Shown: positions 34,146-43,207 of the stretch, piece after piece
Layout of the letters: every line of letters begins with the position of its first letter
How positions within the stretch are numbered: the stretch's first letter is position 1
Assembly (NCBI GenBank): GCA_038213375.1
Contig: JBBQTB010000011.1
Location: 62,001-126,000, forward strand
Length of the DNA stretch: 64,000 nt
DNA from: JAAUTT01 sp038213375
Lineage (GTDB): Bacteria > Bacteroidota > Bacteroidia > Bacteroidales > JAAUTT01
Direction of reading: 5' to 3'
The notes under the pieces: generated by a model
What the model was told of the DNA's origin: nothing
What the model saw: the letters and a program-made list of their open reading frames with translations, nothing else
Databases searched by the model: none
Made by a program: the position numbers and the translations under genes

Positions 34146-34287
34146 CTATCAACATATTAATTACCAGCTAAATAAATTTTGAAAATATTTTCGTTGGGAG
34201 AAAATAATAGATATAAACAAATTTACTTTTAACGCAATTTGTTATTTTTGAATGAAATTCAGTATGATTACAAAAAAGTTAAAATCA

Positions 34288-34318
34288 TTGACTTGACCTT
34301 AAAAAACAGCTACCTTTG
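34288..34318 (+). promoter_or_regulatory. Bacteroidota-type promoter
   Basis: TTG at 34288-34290, 20 bp, then TACCTTTG at 34311-34318 fits the -33/-7 consensus TTG and TAnnTTTG. The gene start at 34337 lies 19 bp downstream. Confidence 0.65.
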
Positions 34319-34336
34319 AAATTTGGATTTAAATTA

Positions 34337-34564
34337 ATGATGGAAGAAACCCTTTCAATCTTAGATAAACCACTTGATGAGTTTGCGTTAAGTGCCGAAT
34401 TTCTTGAAATGGTTAGAATTAACAATTTTAAAAATTTGGGGGAGATTACCAAAATTCCGGTACACGAATTGCTTAAGCTACCGTATTTCCGGTATCGGAT
34501 CTTAGTTGAGCTAATGACTATTCTGAAGTTTTATAAATTGGAATCTGTTCTTATTGAGGACTAA
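34337..34564 (+). CDS. Small protein resembling RNA polymerase alpha C-terminal domain
   Basis: The start is the ATG at 34337 (or the next at 34340). A longer TTG-initiated frame would begin inside the promoter. The 75-residue product (MMEETLSILDKPLDEFALSA, then NNFKNLGEITKIPVHELLKL, PYFRYRILVELM) follows the helix-hairpin-helix pattern of the RpoA C-terminal domain: a helix, 'NL-x-x-L', and a loop before a G/F-R helix. Stand-alone alpha-CTD-like proteins are unusual. It may bind DNA near a promoter or the transcription machinery. It is convergent with the next gene with no gap. Confidence 0.6.
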   Translation: MMEETLSILDKPLDEFALSAEFLEMVRINNFKNLGEITKIPVHELLKLPYFRYRILVELMTILKFYKLESVLIED

Positions 34565-35746
34565 CTAAAAATCATCGTTAAGTTTATTAAGCATTTTAAT
34601 AACCAAGGCTTTGACTTTATCTTTGGTGTTTTGCTCGTGTTTATAATATTTCTGCCTAATGCTTTCTTCAGCTATCTCATTCACATTTTTCGTTTTGGTA
34701 TGTTTTGCCAGAAATCTTAAAGATTGGGCAAGCTGCTGTTTATCGTAAATTTCACATTCAAACATCAAATGAATTAAGCAACCGTAAACAGGAACAGAGA
34801 GATTGGTTGGTAATTTAAAGTTGGAATCTTGTCCTTCTATGACTTTCCCATCATTGTCTTTTTTTATACTCTTCTCCAGAAAACAGATTTCTTCAACCAC
34901 CCAATTGATTATTTTTTCTTTTATAGATTCCTGTTTTGGTTCAAATACTATGTCTGTGCGCATTTGTATTTGATTTACCTGCTTCATGTACCAGGAGAGT
35001 TTTTCCACTTTTTCGCTGTGAGTTTCCAGAGGTAGGATTATTTGTTCAACCTCATTGGTCAGATACCATAGAAACTGATTGGAATTGAAATTCAGTTCAA
35101 TGAGTGCAATTTTTATTGCTCTAAGTTCACAGTCAATATCAATTATTGGTTCAAGAGCATTAATCATGAAGTCAAAATACATCAGTTTCCTAAATGTAAT
35201 TGAACGAGATAACGGATTATGAGTAAATTCTTTAATAGGCGAAAGTGCTACTTCAAGAACAGTTGGGGGAGGAGTAGATGCTTTAGACTTTAACTTTACT
35301 ATTTGGTCTTTGAAATGTGAGGATGCAGTTCTTTTAAACGAAACAGTCGATTCAGCATCATAATTGAAATAATCTTTGAAGGTATCTGCTAGAAAACGCA
35401 TTAATGCAACAATCTGGCTGATCATTTGGTCAATGACCAGTTGGTATTCGGTGGATTTTTTAACGATGTCATCATCCAGATATTTAAAGAGCATTTCAAT
35501 CAGGTGACTTAGTCTTGCCTGGTGATTATGAATATAAGTTACCGTGTACTTTTCTTCTGAGAATGAATATGCGGTACCTACCATTTTTTTCTTAATGATT
35601 TCCTTTTGAGTTTTAGCAATATTTATGCACCCCATTAACGAATCCATTTGATTTGTTGGGTTTCGCTCCGGGTTCATCTTTTCAAGTACAAGTTCATCAA
35701 GTACTTTTAGTTCGTATTGCAATAAAAGGCTCTTCCCATCTGGCAT
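34565..35746 (-). CDS. RteC-like regulatory protein of a mobile element
   Basis: The 393-residue, mostly helical protein has a C-terminal 90 residues (NLSVPVYGCLIHLMFECEIY, then LRFLAKHTKTKNVNEIAEES and IRQKYYKHEQNTKDKVK) that resemble the C-terminal half of RteC, the regulator of CTnDOT excision. The N-terminal part is unrecognised. It lies between the excisionase-like gene and the integrase, where a regulator of excision would be expected. The assignment is from memory of RteC patterns. Confidence 0.5.
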   Translation of the reverse strand: MPDGKSLLLQYELKVLDELVLEKMNPERNPTNQMDSLMGCINIAKTQKEIIKKKMVGTAYSFSEEKYTVTYIHNHQARLSHLIEMLFKYLDDDIVKKSTEYQLVIDQMISQIVALMRFLADTFKDYFNYDAESTVSFKRTASSHFKDQIVKLKSKASTPPPTVLEVALSPIKEFTHNPLSRSITFRKLMYFDFMINALEPIIDIDCELRAIKIALIELNFNSNQFLWYLTNEVEQIILPLETHSEKVEKLSWYMKQVNQIQMRTDIVFEPKQESIKEKIINWVVEEICFLEKSIKKDNDGKVIEGQDSNFKLPTNLSVPVYGCLIHLMFECEIYDKQQLAQSLRFLAKHTKTKNVNEIAEESIRQKYYKHEQNTKDKVKALVIKMLNKLNDDF

Positions 35747-35839
35747 CGATGTATTTTGTAATGATTGCTAACTTAAGCATATGTACTCGCATTACATATA
35801 CGTATTTCGATGGGTTGAGTTAGCTGTAACGCCCTAAAT

Positions 35840-35859
35840 ATCATTAACACGTTAATGAT
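35840..35859. promoter_or_regulatory. Palindrome between integrase and RteC-like genes
   Basis: ATCATTAAC-AC-GTTAATGAT is a perfect 9-bp dyad, 27 bp beyond the integrase stop and 94 bp upstream of the RteC-like start. It is a possible operator for the latter. Confidence 0.4.
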
Positions 35860-35874
35860 TTGGAAACGTTTCAA

Positions 35875-35901
35875 TTAGCGACAAAATTAATTTGTCGCTA
35901 A
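35875..35901 (-). terminator. Hairpin at the integrase stop codon
   Basis: TTAGCGACAAA (35875-35885) pairs with TTTGTCGCTAA (35891-35901) around a 5-nt loop and includes the integrase stop. It is an 11-bp stem with no long U run, so it may be a weak terminator. Confidence 0.5.
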
Positions 35902-37152
35902 CCCGTCTTTTGCTTGCGAACTATTGGATTTGTTAGTCATTCTATTACGAAGGTCTCGCATATCCTCACTGACTTTTTTCTCAATCACTTTTGCATATAT
36001 CTGAGTTGTTTTAATACTGGTATGGCCCAGCATTTTCGAAACAGTTTCGATAGGTACACCATTGGTGAGAGTTACAGTTGTTGCAAAGGTATGACGTGCA
36101 ATATGAAAGCTTAATGGTTTTTCAATTCCGCAGAAATCAGCAATTTCTTTTAGGTAATTATTAAGAATCTGATTGGCATACACTGGCAATAACCGCCCAG
36201 TCTCTAAAACTTTGGGATTGTTTTTATATTTTTCAATAATAGCCATTGCCTGGGGAAGAAGCGGAACCAGAACCGGAATATCAGTTTTGTGACGACAAGT
36301 ATTTATCCAATATTCACCATCAATTCCGAGCGACATATTTTGTGGAGTAAGCTCGTAAACATCAATATAGGCTAGACCTGTGTAACAACTAAAGACAAAC
36401 ATATCCTTGGCATGCTGTAAACGGAGACTTTTGAATTCTTTTTGTTCAATGGCTGCAAGCTCATCAGCACTCAGATACTGCCGGTTAGTTTTTAGAAATG
36501 ACGGCTGAAATTTTTGAAATGGATCTCTGTCAAGCCATTCGTTTTTAATAGCCAGGTTAACAACTTTCCTGAGCCGCTCGATATGCTTCATTACAGTATT
36601 TTGTCCGCAGGGTTTTTTAGGTTGCAAAGGTTTGTACTCTTTCATAAATTTTTCATAGCCTATAATGAATTTATAACTAAGCTGTGAAAGATAAATATCC
36701 GAGGTATGAAGAGCTTCCTTCAGATAAAGCTGGAAGTAGGTCTTTGTAGTATAGTAATTTTTCATCGTTCCCCATTCGAGAACATTTTTCATTTGCTCAT
36801 TGTGGTAATCGAACAAACTCATTAAGGAATGCTCTTTTTCTTCTATACCCTGAAACTTGTTTTTTATAGCAACCGCAGTTATTAGTTGCTTTTTCAATTG
36901 TAATTGTTGATAGCATTCTACCATTCGGCTCCGGATTTGCTCCAGGTATGTGTTCAGAGCTTTTATTTCTTCGCCTTTGCCTTTGGCCATTCCCTTTCCT
37001 TTGCTCCAGTTCTCAACATCGATATCTTTTTTGATGGAGACTTCTACTCGCTGTCCATCAACAGTAATTCTGGCATAGATGGGAGCTTTACCATTTTTCT
37101 CTTTTTGTCTCTTGATGTAAAAAACAATTCCGAAAGTGTTTGTTGTTGTCAT
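35887..37152 (-). CDS. Tyrosine site-specific integrase, CTnDOT-like
   Basis: The 421-residue protein has an N-terminal arm-binding domain (FGIVFYIKRQKEKNGKAPIY), a SAM-like core-binding domain (FIIGYEKFMKEY, VMKHIERLRKVVNLAIKNEW) and a catalytic domain. The last has SCYTGLAYIDVYEL, SFHIARHTFATTV and ETVSKMLGHTSIKTTQIYAKV, giving HxxR, LGH and the Tyr nucleophile. The first catalytic Arg is replaced by Ala in TGLAY, as is usual in the IntDOT group. It is the last island gene, 288 bp from tRNA-Pro. It probably integrates the element at the tRNA 3' end. Confidence 0.9.
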   Translation of the reverse strand: MTTTNTFGIVFYIKRQKEKNGKAPIYARITVDGQRVEVSIKKDIDVENWSKGKGMAKGKGEEIKALNTYLEQIRSRMVECYQQLQLKKQLITAVAIKNKFQGIEEKEHSLMSLFDYHNEQMKNVLEWGTMKNYYTTKTYFQLYLKEALHTSDIYLSQLSYKFIIGYEKFMKEYKPLQPKKPCGQNTVMKHIERLRKVVNLAIKNEWLDRDPFQKFQPSFLKTNRQYLSADELAAIEQKEFKSLRLQHAKDMFVFSCYTGLAYIDVYELTPQNMSLGIDGEYWINTCRHKTDIPVLVPLLPQAMAIIEKYKNNPKVLETGRLLPVYANQILNNYLKEIADFCGIEKPLSFHIARHTFATTVTLTNGVPIETVSKMLGHTSIKTTQIYAKVIEKKVSEDMRDLRNRMTNKSNSSQAKDGLATN

Positions 37153-37286
37153 AAAAAATACGATTTAGTTGTTATTAATTCATTTTAATAATCTGGTCAT
37201 CTCACACTTGAAAAATGACCACTTAAAACCTATCAAAAACACCTAAATAATATTATTCAAACAATTGTAAATAAATTACTTATGTG

Positions 37287-37332
37287 CTATTCGGTGACCC
37301 AAAAGTAAAATAAAATTTTGGTCACCGAATAG
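37287..37332. repeat. Inverted repeat upstream of the integrase gene
   Basis: CTATTCGGTGACC (37287-37299) is the exact complement of GGTCACCGAATAG (37320-37332). The match continues for four more bases if one extra C is ignored. A further GGTCACA follows at once, giving a direct repeat of GGTCAC. It lies 135 bp upstream of the integrase start and 108 bp from the tRNA, so it may be an arm-type integrase site or operator. Confidence 0.5.
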
Positions 37333-37381
37333 GTCACATTTTGGTTGAAAATAATTGTTTCGATTTCGTATCAGAAAAAAC

Positions 37382-37416
37382 AAAAAGCCCGTAAATCATA
37401 AGATTTGCGAGCTTTT
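37382..37416 (-). terminator. tRNA-Pro terminator
   Basis: On the minus strand AAAAGCTCGCAAATC pairs with GATTTACGGGCTTTT with one mismatch and one wobble around TTAT, followed by T residues. It sits 24 bp after the tRNA 3' end. This is a typical intrinsic terminator. Confidence 0.7.
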
Positions 37417-37439
37417 GTTTTGGGTTTAAACCCATTTTG

Positions 37440-37512
37440 TCGGGGTAGCGGGACTCGAACCCACGGCCTCGTCGTCCCGAACGACGCGCGCTACCAACTG
37501 CGCCATACCCCG
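37440..37512 (-). tRNA. tRNA-Pro (anticodon CGG)
   Basis: On the minus strand, the acceptor arms CGGGGTA and TACCCCG pair. The D arm is GCGC-AGTTGGTA-GCGC and the anticodon stem CGTCG/CGACG encloses the loop TTCGGGA (anticodon CGG). The T arm holds TTCGAGT. The discriminator A is at 37440 and CCA is not encoded. The island lies on its 3' side. Confidence 0.95.
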
Positions 37513-37581
37513 TAATTTAATTTAATGGTGTCGCCATTTATAAAATTTATCGAATTCTGCTGTCTACTATTTTTTGATTTG

Positions 37582-38574
37582 TTAGATTTTCAATGTTGCC
37601 GTTTCGGCTTTCAAAAGCTCTTTGTCGATTGGAACTACACCCACTTTTTCACACACTAAACCACCAGCCATATTTGAAATGGCGGCTGTCTCAAATGGAT
37701 CAAGGCCCGAAGCCAGACATAGACTGGCAACACTAATTACCGTATCTCCGGCTCCCGAGACATCGGCAATGTCCCGGATATGAGCTGGTATTACCCGGTA
37801 TCCCTTTCCTGTACTAATAAACACACCTGCTTCGGAAAGGGTTATCATGATGAGAGAGATATTATTTTTATCGTGAAGGATTTTGGCGGCTTCGAAAAGG
37901 GTTTCAGGGTTTGCTTTATTGGTTTCAACCTTAAGTCCTTCATTCAGTTCCTTGAAATTGGGTTTGAAAAGAGTTGTATTGTTGTATTCGCAAAAATTTC
38001 GTTTTTTTGGATCTACCAAAGTCGGAATACCGCGTTTACATGCTTCATCAACAATTTGTTGAATTACTTTAGGTGTAATCGATCCTTTATCATAATCTTC
38101 AAAAATGATGGAATCTATTTTATTATCATTCAGTACTTTAAAAATATGACTGATGAATTTTATTTCCATTTCCTGTGATAGCGGGTGATCAATCTCTCTG
38201 TCGATTCTTAGCAATTGCTGGTGGTTGCTGATGATACGGGTTTTAACGGTCGTAACCCTTTTTTTATCCTCAATGATGCCCTCAGCAGTTATATTTTTAT
38301 TTTTCAGTAACTCATACAGAGTTTTTGAACGTAAGTCATTGCCTATTACCGAACAGAGAATTGGAGTCGCGCCTAATGATTGAATGTTAAGTGCAACGTT
38401 CCCTGCTCCACCCAATCGGTTTTCTTCACTTGTTCTGGTTACTACAGGCACTGGAGCTTCGGGTGAAATTCGCTCTACTTTTCCCCATAAATAAGAATCG
38501 ATCATTACGTCACCGATGATCATCACTTTATAATTTGAGAATGAGTCGATAACTTTGGCAAAATCAGTTTTCAA
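37582..38574 (-). CDS. hldE: D-glycero-beta-D-manno-heptose-7-phosphate kinase
   Basis: The 330-residue ribokinase-fold protein has VMIIGDVMIDSYLWGKVERI, NRLGGAGNVALNIQSLGA (PfkB signature 1), LVDPKKRNF and the catalytic DIADVSGAGDTVISVASL (signature 2). It matches the RfaE/HldE kinase domain of the ADP-heptose pathway for lipopolysaccharide inner core. Only the kinase domain is present, so the adenylyltransferase would be a separate gene (an hldA-type arrangement). It is the first gene outside the island. Confidence 0.85.
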   Translation of the reverse strand: MKTDFAKVIDSFSNYKVMIIGDVMIDSYLWGKVERISPEAPVPVVTRTSEENRLGGAGNVALNIQSLGATPILCSVIGNDLRSKTLYELLKNKNITAEGIIEDKKRVTTVKTRIISNHQQLLRIDREIDHPLSQEMEIKFISHIFKVLNDNKIDSIIFEDYDKGSITPKVIQQIVDEACKRGIPTLVDPKKRNFCEYNNTTLFKPNFKELNEGLKVETNKANPETLFEAAKILHDKNNISLIMITLSEAGVFISTGKGYRVIPAHIRDIADVSGAGDTVISVASLCLASGLDPFETAAISNMAGGLVCEKVGVVPIDKELLKAETATLKI

Positions 38575-38677
38575 GATGATAAATTTAAAATGATAGCAAA
38601 TATATAATAAAAGCAGGAGGTATTATAAAGGACAATAGAACTAAGAACCAAGAGGTACTATCTTTCTTTCATGAATG

Positions 38678-41161
38678 TTACATTGGATCGACATCGGTCT
38701 GAACAATTACCGGGTAATATATTTCGTGTGCAGAGAGTTGATTAATACTTGTGCGCACAATTTCCTTGGCTTTCGCAAACGATGCCTGTCGTTCAATCTT
38801 TAGCAGGATATTCTTATGATACCAGTTACTAATTCTGCTTATTAAAGGATATTCGGGACCAAACACCCTGTTTGCAAATGATATCCTCAAACTATCTGCC
38901 AAATAAGCGGATGCTTCATCTAACATGGATTGATTTTTATGTTTTAGAGTTAGCTGAATCAGTCGCGTGAAGGGTGGATAGCCAAAAGTGCTTCGTTCAG
39001 CCAATTGGGTTTTATACATGTGCAGGAAGTCGTTATTGATTACATCGTGAATGATGTAGTTTTTGGGATCGGTTGTTTGAATGATTACTTTCCCTTGTTT
39101 GTGTTTTCGTCCTGCGCGTCCACTAACCTGCGACATCAACTGAAAGCTTCGTTCAAAAGCCCTGAAATCCGGGAAATTAAGCAATTGATCCGCATCAAGT
39201 ACGCCCACGAGATTCACATTGTCAAAGTCTAGTCCTTTTGAAATCATTTGTGTTCCAACTAATATATCAAGTTCCCTGTTTTCGAAATCGCTAATCATTT
39301 CTTCGTATGCTTTTCGCGACCGGGTGGAGTCCAGATCCATTCTGGCTATTCTTTTCCCCGGAAAGAACAGAGCAAGCTCGTCTTCAATCTTTTCAGTTCC
39401 AAAGCCATGCATAACAAGCGAAGAAGAACCACACGCTTCGCAAATAATTATTTTAGAGGTGCTGTAACCACAATAATGACAAACTAAAAGGCTAAGATTT
39501 TTATGGTATGTGAGACTTACATCACAATGTTTACATTTAGGTATGGTATTACAAACGGAACATTGAAAATAAGGCGAATATCCCCTGCGGTTCTGAAACA
39601 GAATGATTTGTTCTCCCAGATCAAGCACTTCTTGCATCTTTTCGATTAATACAGGATGAAAATGGGATTTCATCTGTTTTAGCTGCCGGGCTTCTTCAAT
39701 ATTGACGACCATTATTTCGGGCAATTCAACATTTGCAAACCTCTGAAAAAGTTGAACTATTCCATATTTACCATTTTCGGCATTGTAATACGATTCGATA
39801 GAAGGTGTTGCAGTGCCAAGCAGTGTTTTAGCTCCATGTAGTTGAGCCAGCACAATTGCCGAATCCCGGGCATGATAACGCGGAGCCGGATCGAATTGTT
39901 TATAGCTATTTTCGTGTTCCTCGTCGGCAATGATTAACCCGAGATTAGTGAATGGCAGGAAGATAGACGACCTAACACCAAGTATCACCTGGTATTGACT
40001 CATCTTATTCTCATCGATTAAGGCGTTCCATACCTTAACCCTGTCACTGTCGGAGAATTTTGAATGATATATGCCCACTTTTTCACCAAATGCACCTTTC
40101 AAACGGTTTATGATTTGCGCAGTTAAAGCTATTTCTGGTAATAAATAAAGTACCTGCTTCCCGGCAATTAATTGCTCGTTAATTAATTCGATGTAGAGTT
40201 CTGTTTTTCCGCTGGCAGTATATCCGTGCAATAAAACTACCTGGTGTTTTTCGAACGAAGTTCTTACACCATCCAACGCTTCCTGCTGGCCTTGCGAAAG
40301 AGGCTTTAGTTTGTGATCATTCCCAGGTTGTGTATGGTCGTCGTGTTCTTTTTTCTCATACGTTTGAAACACACCTTTTTTTATCAGGCTTTTCAATAGC
40401 TCATTTCCGGATGGGAAATCGGAAAGGAGTGATTTTTTGGATACTTCTTTGGGTTTGGGGGTATAAATTTCTGAAAGTTGAATGAACTTCATTAAAATTT
40501 GAAGCTGTTTATGAGCTTTTCCAAGAATATCGAACACTTGTTTAAGCTCAGCCTCGTCGTATAAATGAGGCATTAACTCCACAAAGGTAGCTGTTTTAAT
40601 TTTAAATCGGTCTTTGAGTGATTCTTCCAATATTAATGCGCCATCATCAACCAGCTTTTTAATCACTTTTAGCAAGTCCTTCTTTTTATAGGATTTAGCA
40701 ATTTCTTCAACCGACAGAATATTGCGCTGCGAAAGTAAATTCAGGATTAGTTCCTCCGATTCCGAAATTTGTTGTTGAGCTTCAAATTCAGTATTAATAT
40801 AGACTTTCGTTTCGCTTTCGAGTTTTAAGCCCGATGGCAATGCGGCTTTCATCACATCTCCCAATGTGCACATGTAATAAGATGCTATCCAATCCCAAAA
40901 TTTTAGCTGAATGGCATTAACCGCCGGTTTATCGTCGAGTAGTGAAATGATTTCTTTTACCTTATAACCTTCCGGCTGAGTAAAATGGATATGGTGCACA
41001 ATGGCCGAATAGAACCGTTTTGCCCCAAACTGAACGATTACTCGTTTGCCGGGAGCAATTTCCGACTGCAATTCGTCGGGAACCAGGTAAGTAAAAAGCC
41101 TGAGAATCGGAACCGGAAGAATTACATTGGCAAATACAGGATGATGGGAAGTTTCGTTCAT
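38678..41161 (-). CDS. priA: Primosomal protein N', replication restart helicase
   Basis: The likely start is the ATG at 41161 (MNETSHHPVFANVILPVPIL), 22 codons inside the longest frame, giving 827 residues. An N-terminal DNA-binding domain is followed by Walker A LLHGYTASGKTELYIELI, DEEH box IIADEEHENSYKQ and motif III LLGTATPSIES. A zinc-binding insert has eight cysteines (CSVCNTIPKCKHC, CHYCGY, CEACGS), and late helicase motifs end in QMSQVSGRAGRKHKQGKVII. PriA reloads the replisome at stalled forks. The gene appears intact. Confidence 0.95.
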   Translation of the reverse strand: MNETSHHPVFANVILPVPILRLFTYLVPDELQSEIAPGKRVIVQFGAKRFYSAIVHHIHFTQPEGYKVKEIISLLDDKPAVNAIQLKFWDWIASYYMCTLGDVMKAALPSGLKLESETKVYINTEFEAQQQISESEELILNLLSQRNILSVEEIAKSYKKKDLLKVIKKLVDDGALILEESLKDRFKIKTATFVELMPHLYDEAELKQVFDILGKAHKQLQILMKFIQLSEIYTPKPKEVSKKSLLSDFPSGNELLKSLIKKGVFQTYEKKEHDDHTQPGNDHKLKPLSQGQQEALDGVRTSFEKHQVVLLHGYTASGKTELYIELINEQLIAGKQVLYLLPEIALTAQIINRLKGAFGEKVGIYHSKFSDSDRVKVWNALIDENKMSQYQVILGVRSSIFLPFTNLGLIIADEEHENSYKQFDPAPRYHARDSAIVLAQLHGAKTLLGTATPSIESYYNAENGKYGIVQLFQRFANVELPEIMVVNIEEARQLKQMKSHFHPVLIEKMQEVLDLGEQIILFQNRRGYSPYFQCSVCNTIPKCKHCDVSLTYHKNLSLLVCHYCGYSTSKIIICEACGSSSLVMHGFGTEKIEDELALFFPGKRIARMDLDSTRSRKAYEEMISDFENRELDILVGTQMISKGLDFDNVNLVGVLDADQLLNFPDFRAFERSFQLMSQVSGRAGRKHKQGKVIIQTTDPKNYIIHDVINNDFLHMYKTQLAERSTFGYPPFTRLIQLTLKHKNQSMLDEASAYLADSLRISFANRVFGPEYPLISRISNWYHKNILLKIERQASFAKAKEIVRTSINQLSAHEIYYPVIVQTDVDPM

Positions 41162-41249
41162 AAAAAATGCATGAATTTTCAATGCGAACGCTGCATGAAC
41201 TAGTTTTTCAGACAATCGAATATGCAAACATATCCATTATTAGATACTC

Positions 41250-42227
41250 CTAAATTGCCAGAATATGTGCTACATCCAGCAAGCTCTTAGGAACTCCTTT
41301 GTGCATTTTAACTGTTTTGTTCAGTGGTACATGCACAATCTGGCCATTACTTAACCCAACCATAATGCTTTTTTGGTCGTCGAGCAATGCTTCCACTGCC
41401 GCAACACCCATGCGGCTTGCAGAAACTCGGTCGTAGCTTGATGGCGAGCCACCGCGCTGAATGTGTCCTAAAATGGTTACGCGTATGTCGAATTGAGGGA
41501 ATTCAGATTCTACTTTTTTTGCAATTTCGTATGCATTACCTTCATCGTCGCCTTCAGCGCATATGATAATGCTTGATTTGTTGGATTTTGCACGTTGCGA
41601 AAGAAATTCGCGTAATTCAACCATCTGATTTTTTACTTCAGGAATCATAATAACTTCTGCACCAGTGGCAATACCGCTTTCGAGGGCCACAAACCCAGCA
41701 TCACGACCCATTACCTCAATAAAAAAAATACGATTATGGGAACTGGCAGTATCCCGTATCTTATCAACAGCTTCAATTACTGTATTTAAACAAGTGTCGT
41801 AACCTATGGTATAATCCGTTCCATACAAATCGTTATCAATAGTTCCCGGAATACCAATTATCGGAATATTATATTCCTGTGAGAGAATACTGGCTCCCGT
41901 AAACGATCCGTCACCGCCAATTACCACAAGTGCGTCTATGCCAAATTTTTCAAGGTTTTCATAGGCTTGCTTTCTACCTTCAGGAGTGCGAAAACGAGCA
42001 GAACGTGCCGTTTTAAGCATGGTACCACCTTTTTGGATGATTCCGCTCACATCCTTTGATTCAAGTTTTTCTATATCTCCATCAATCATTCCTTCATATC
42101 CCCTGCGGATACCAAACACCTCAATATTATTGAAAATTGCAGCACGGGTTACGGCTCGAATTGCAGCGTTCATTCCCGGAGCATCGCCGCCGGAAGTTAA
42201 TACACCCAGTTTCTTAATTTTTGCCAT
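41250..42227 (-). CDS. pfkA: ATP-dependent 6-phosphofructokinase
   Basis: The 325-residue protein has LGVLTSGGDAPGMNAAIRAV (ATP site), VVIGGDGSFTGA, the catalytic GIPGTIDNDLYGTDYTIGYD and EVMGRDAGFVAL. It ends with GHIQRGGSPSSYDR. It phosphorylates fructose 6-phosphate in glycolysis. The GGDGS motif indicates ATP rather than pyrophosphate as donor. The length is the family standard. Confidence 0.96.
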   Translation of the reverse strand: MAKIKKLGVLTSGGDAPGMNAAIRAVTRAAIFNNIEVFGIRRGYEGMIDGDIEKLESKDVSGIIQKGGTMLKTARSARFRTPEGRKQAYENLEKFGIDALVVIGGDGSFTGASILSQEYNIPIIGIPGTIDNDLYGTDYTIGYDTCLNTVIEAVDKIRDTASSHNRIFFIEVMGRDAGFVALESGIATGAEVIMIPEVKNQMVELREFLSQRAKSNKSSIIICAEGDDEGNAYEIAKKVESEFPQFDIRVTILGHIQRGGSPSSYDRVSASRMGVAAVEALLDDQKSIMVGLSNGQIVHVPLNKTVKMHKGVPKSLLDVAHILAI

Positions 42228-42292
42228 ACAAACAAATTATAAATTAAACGTTACTCTATAAATACTAACTATATGTTTCTCTAAAAATTACT

Positions 42293-43171
42293 TTAAAAAT
42301 TTATATCTTTTATTTTTTGCAAAACATTTTTCATTAACCATTGCGGGGTTGAGGTTGCTCCGCATATACCAACGGAATTGACGTTATTGAACCAATCGGA
42401 GTTCAGTTCTTCAGGTTTGGATATCAGGTAGGTATTTGAGTTATTTTTCCTGCAAATTTCCAAAAGAACTTTTCCGTTTGAACTATTGATGCCGCTAACA
42501 AAAATTACCACTTCGTAATTTTTGGAAAATTTTGCCAAATGCTCCCCGCGTTTTGACACATAACCGCAAATAGAATTTATGACTTTTAGCGGCATATTGT
42601 CTACCGGAAAATAAGTCGTCATCTTCTGTCGAATTGCATTGGCAATGTCCTCATAACCCGCTGGAGGTTGAGTGGTTTGTGCAAAAAGTGCAACGGGTTT
42701 CGAAAAATCAATTTGTTCCAAGTCACTGATGTTGTCAACAACAATCGCATGTCCTTCAGTTTGTCCAACAAGACCTTTAACTTCGGCATGTCCCTCTTTT
42801 CCGTATATAATTACCTGACCTTGTTTTTCTTTGATCTCTTCCCAAACCGTATGTACTTTTTTCTGTAATTGAAGAACTATAGGACAGGTGCCGTCGGTAA
42901 GAAAATTGGTGTTATTTTCTATTGTCTGATAAGTGGCAGGTGGCTCGCCATGGGCGCGAATCAGAATTTTTGCATTATGAATATCCTGCAACTCCTCGTG
43001 ATTGATAATTAAAAGTCCTTTGGATTTCAACCTCTCAACTTCTTCTTCGTTATGCACAATATCTCCCAGACAATACACCGCCAACCCCTTGGCCAGCGCA
43101 TCTTCGGCCAGTTTAATTGTTTTAACTACACCATAACAGAATCCAGATTTGTTGTCTATTTCAACCAGCAT
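42293..43171 (-). CDS. ispH: 4-hydroxy-3-methylbut-2-enyl diphosphate reductase
   Basis: The start is placed at the ATG at 43171 (MLVEIDNKSGFCYGVVKTIK), 10 codons inside the longest frame. The 292-residue Fe-S enzyme has its cluster cysteines in GFCYGV, DGTCPIV and INSICGYVSKRG, with substrate residues in RAHGEP and the TQTTQP segment. It makes IPP and DMAPP in the last step of the MEP isoprenoid pathway. It lies 36 bp after cmk and may be co-transcribed. Confidence 0.94.
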   Translation of the reverse strand: MLVEIDNKSGFCYGVVKTIKLAEDALAKGLAVYCLGDIVHNEEEVERLKSKGLLIINHEELQDIHNAKILIRAHGEPPATYQTIENNTNFLTDGTCPIVLQLQKKVHTVWEEIKEKQGQVIIYGKEGHAEVKGLVGQTEGHAIVVDNISDLEQIDFSKPVALFAQTTQPPAGYEDIANAIRQKMTTYFPVDNMPLKVINSICGYVSKRGEHLAKFSKNYEVVIFVSGINSSNGKVLLEICRKNNSNTYLISKPEELNSDWFNNVNSVGICGATSTPQWLMKNVLQKIKDINF

Positions 43172-43207
43172 CGCACAAAGATATAAAAACTGTGTTTTCA
43201 AACAGTA

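Noticed and set aside
37422..37433. GGGTTTAAACCC palindrome as attachment core
   Set aside because: Short, lying between the tRNA and its terminator. No second copy was seen, so there is no support.
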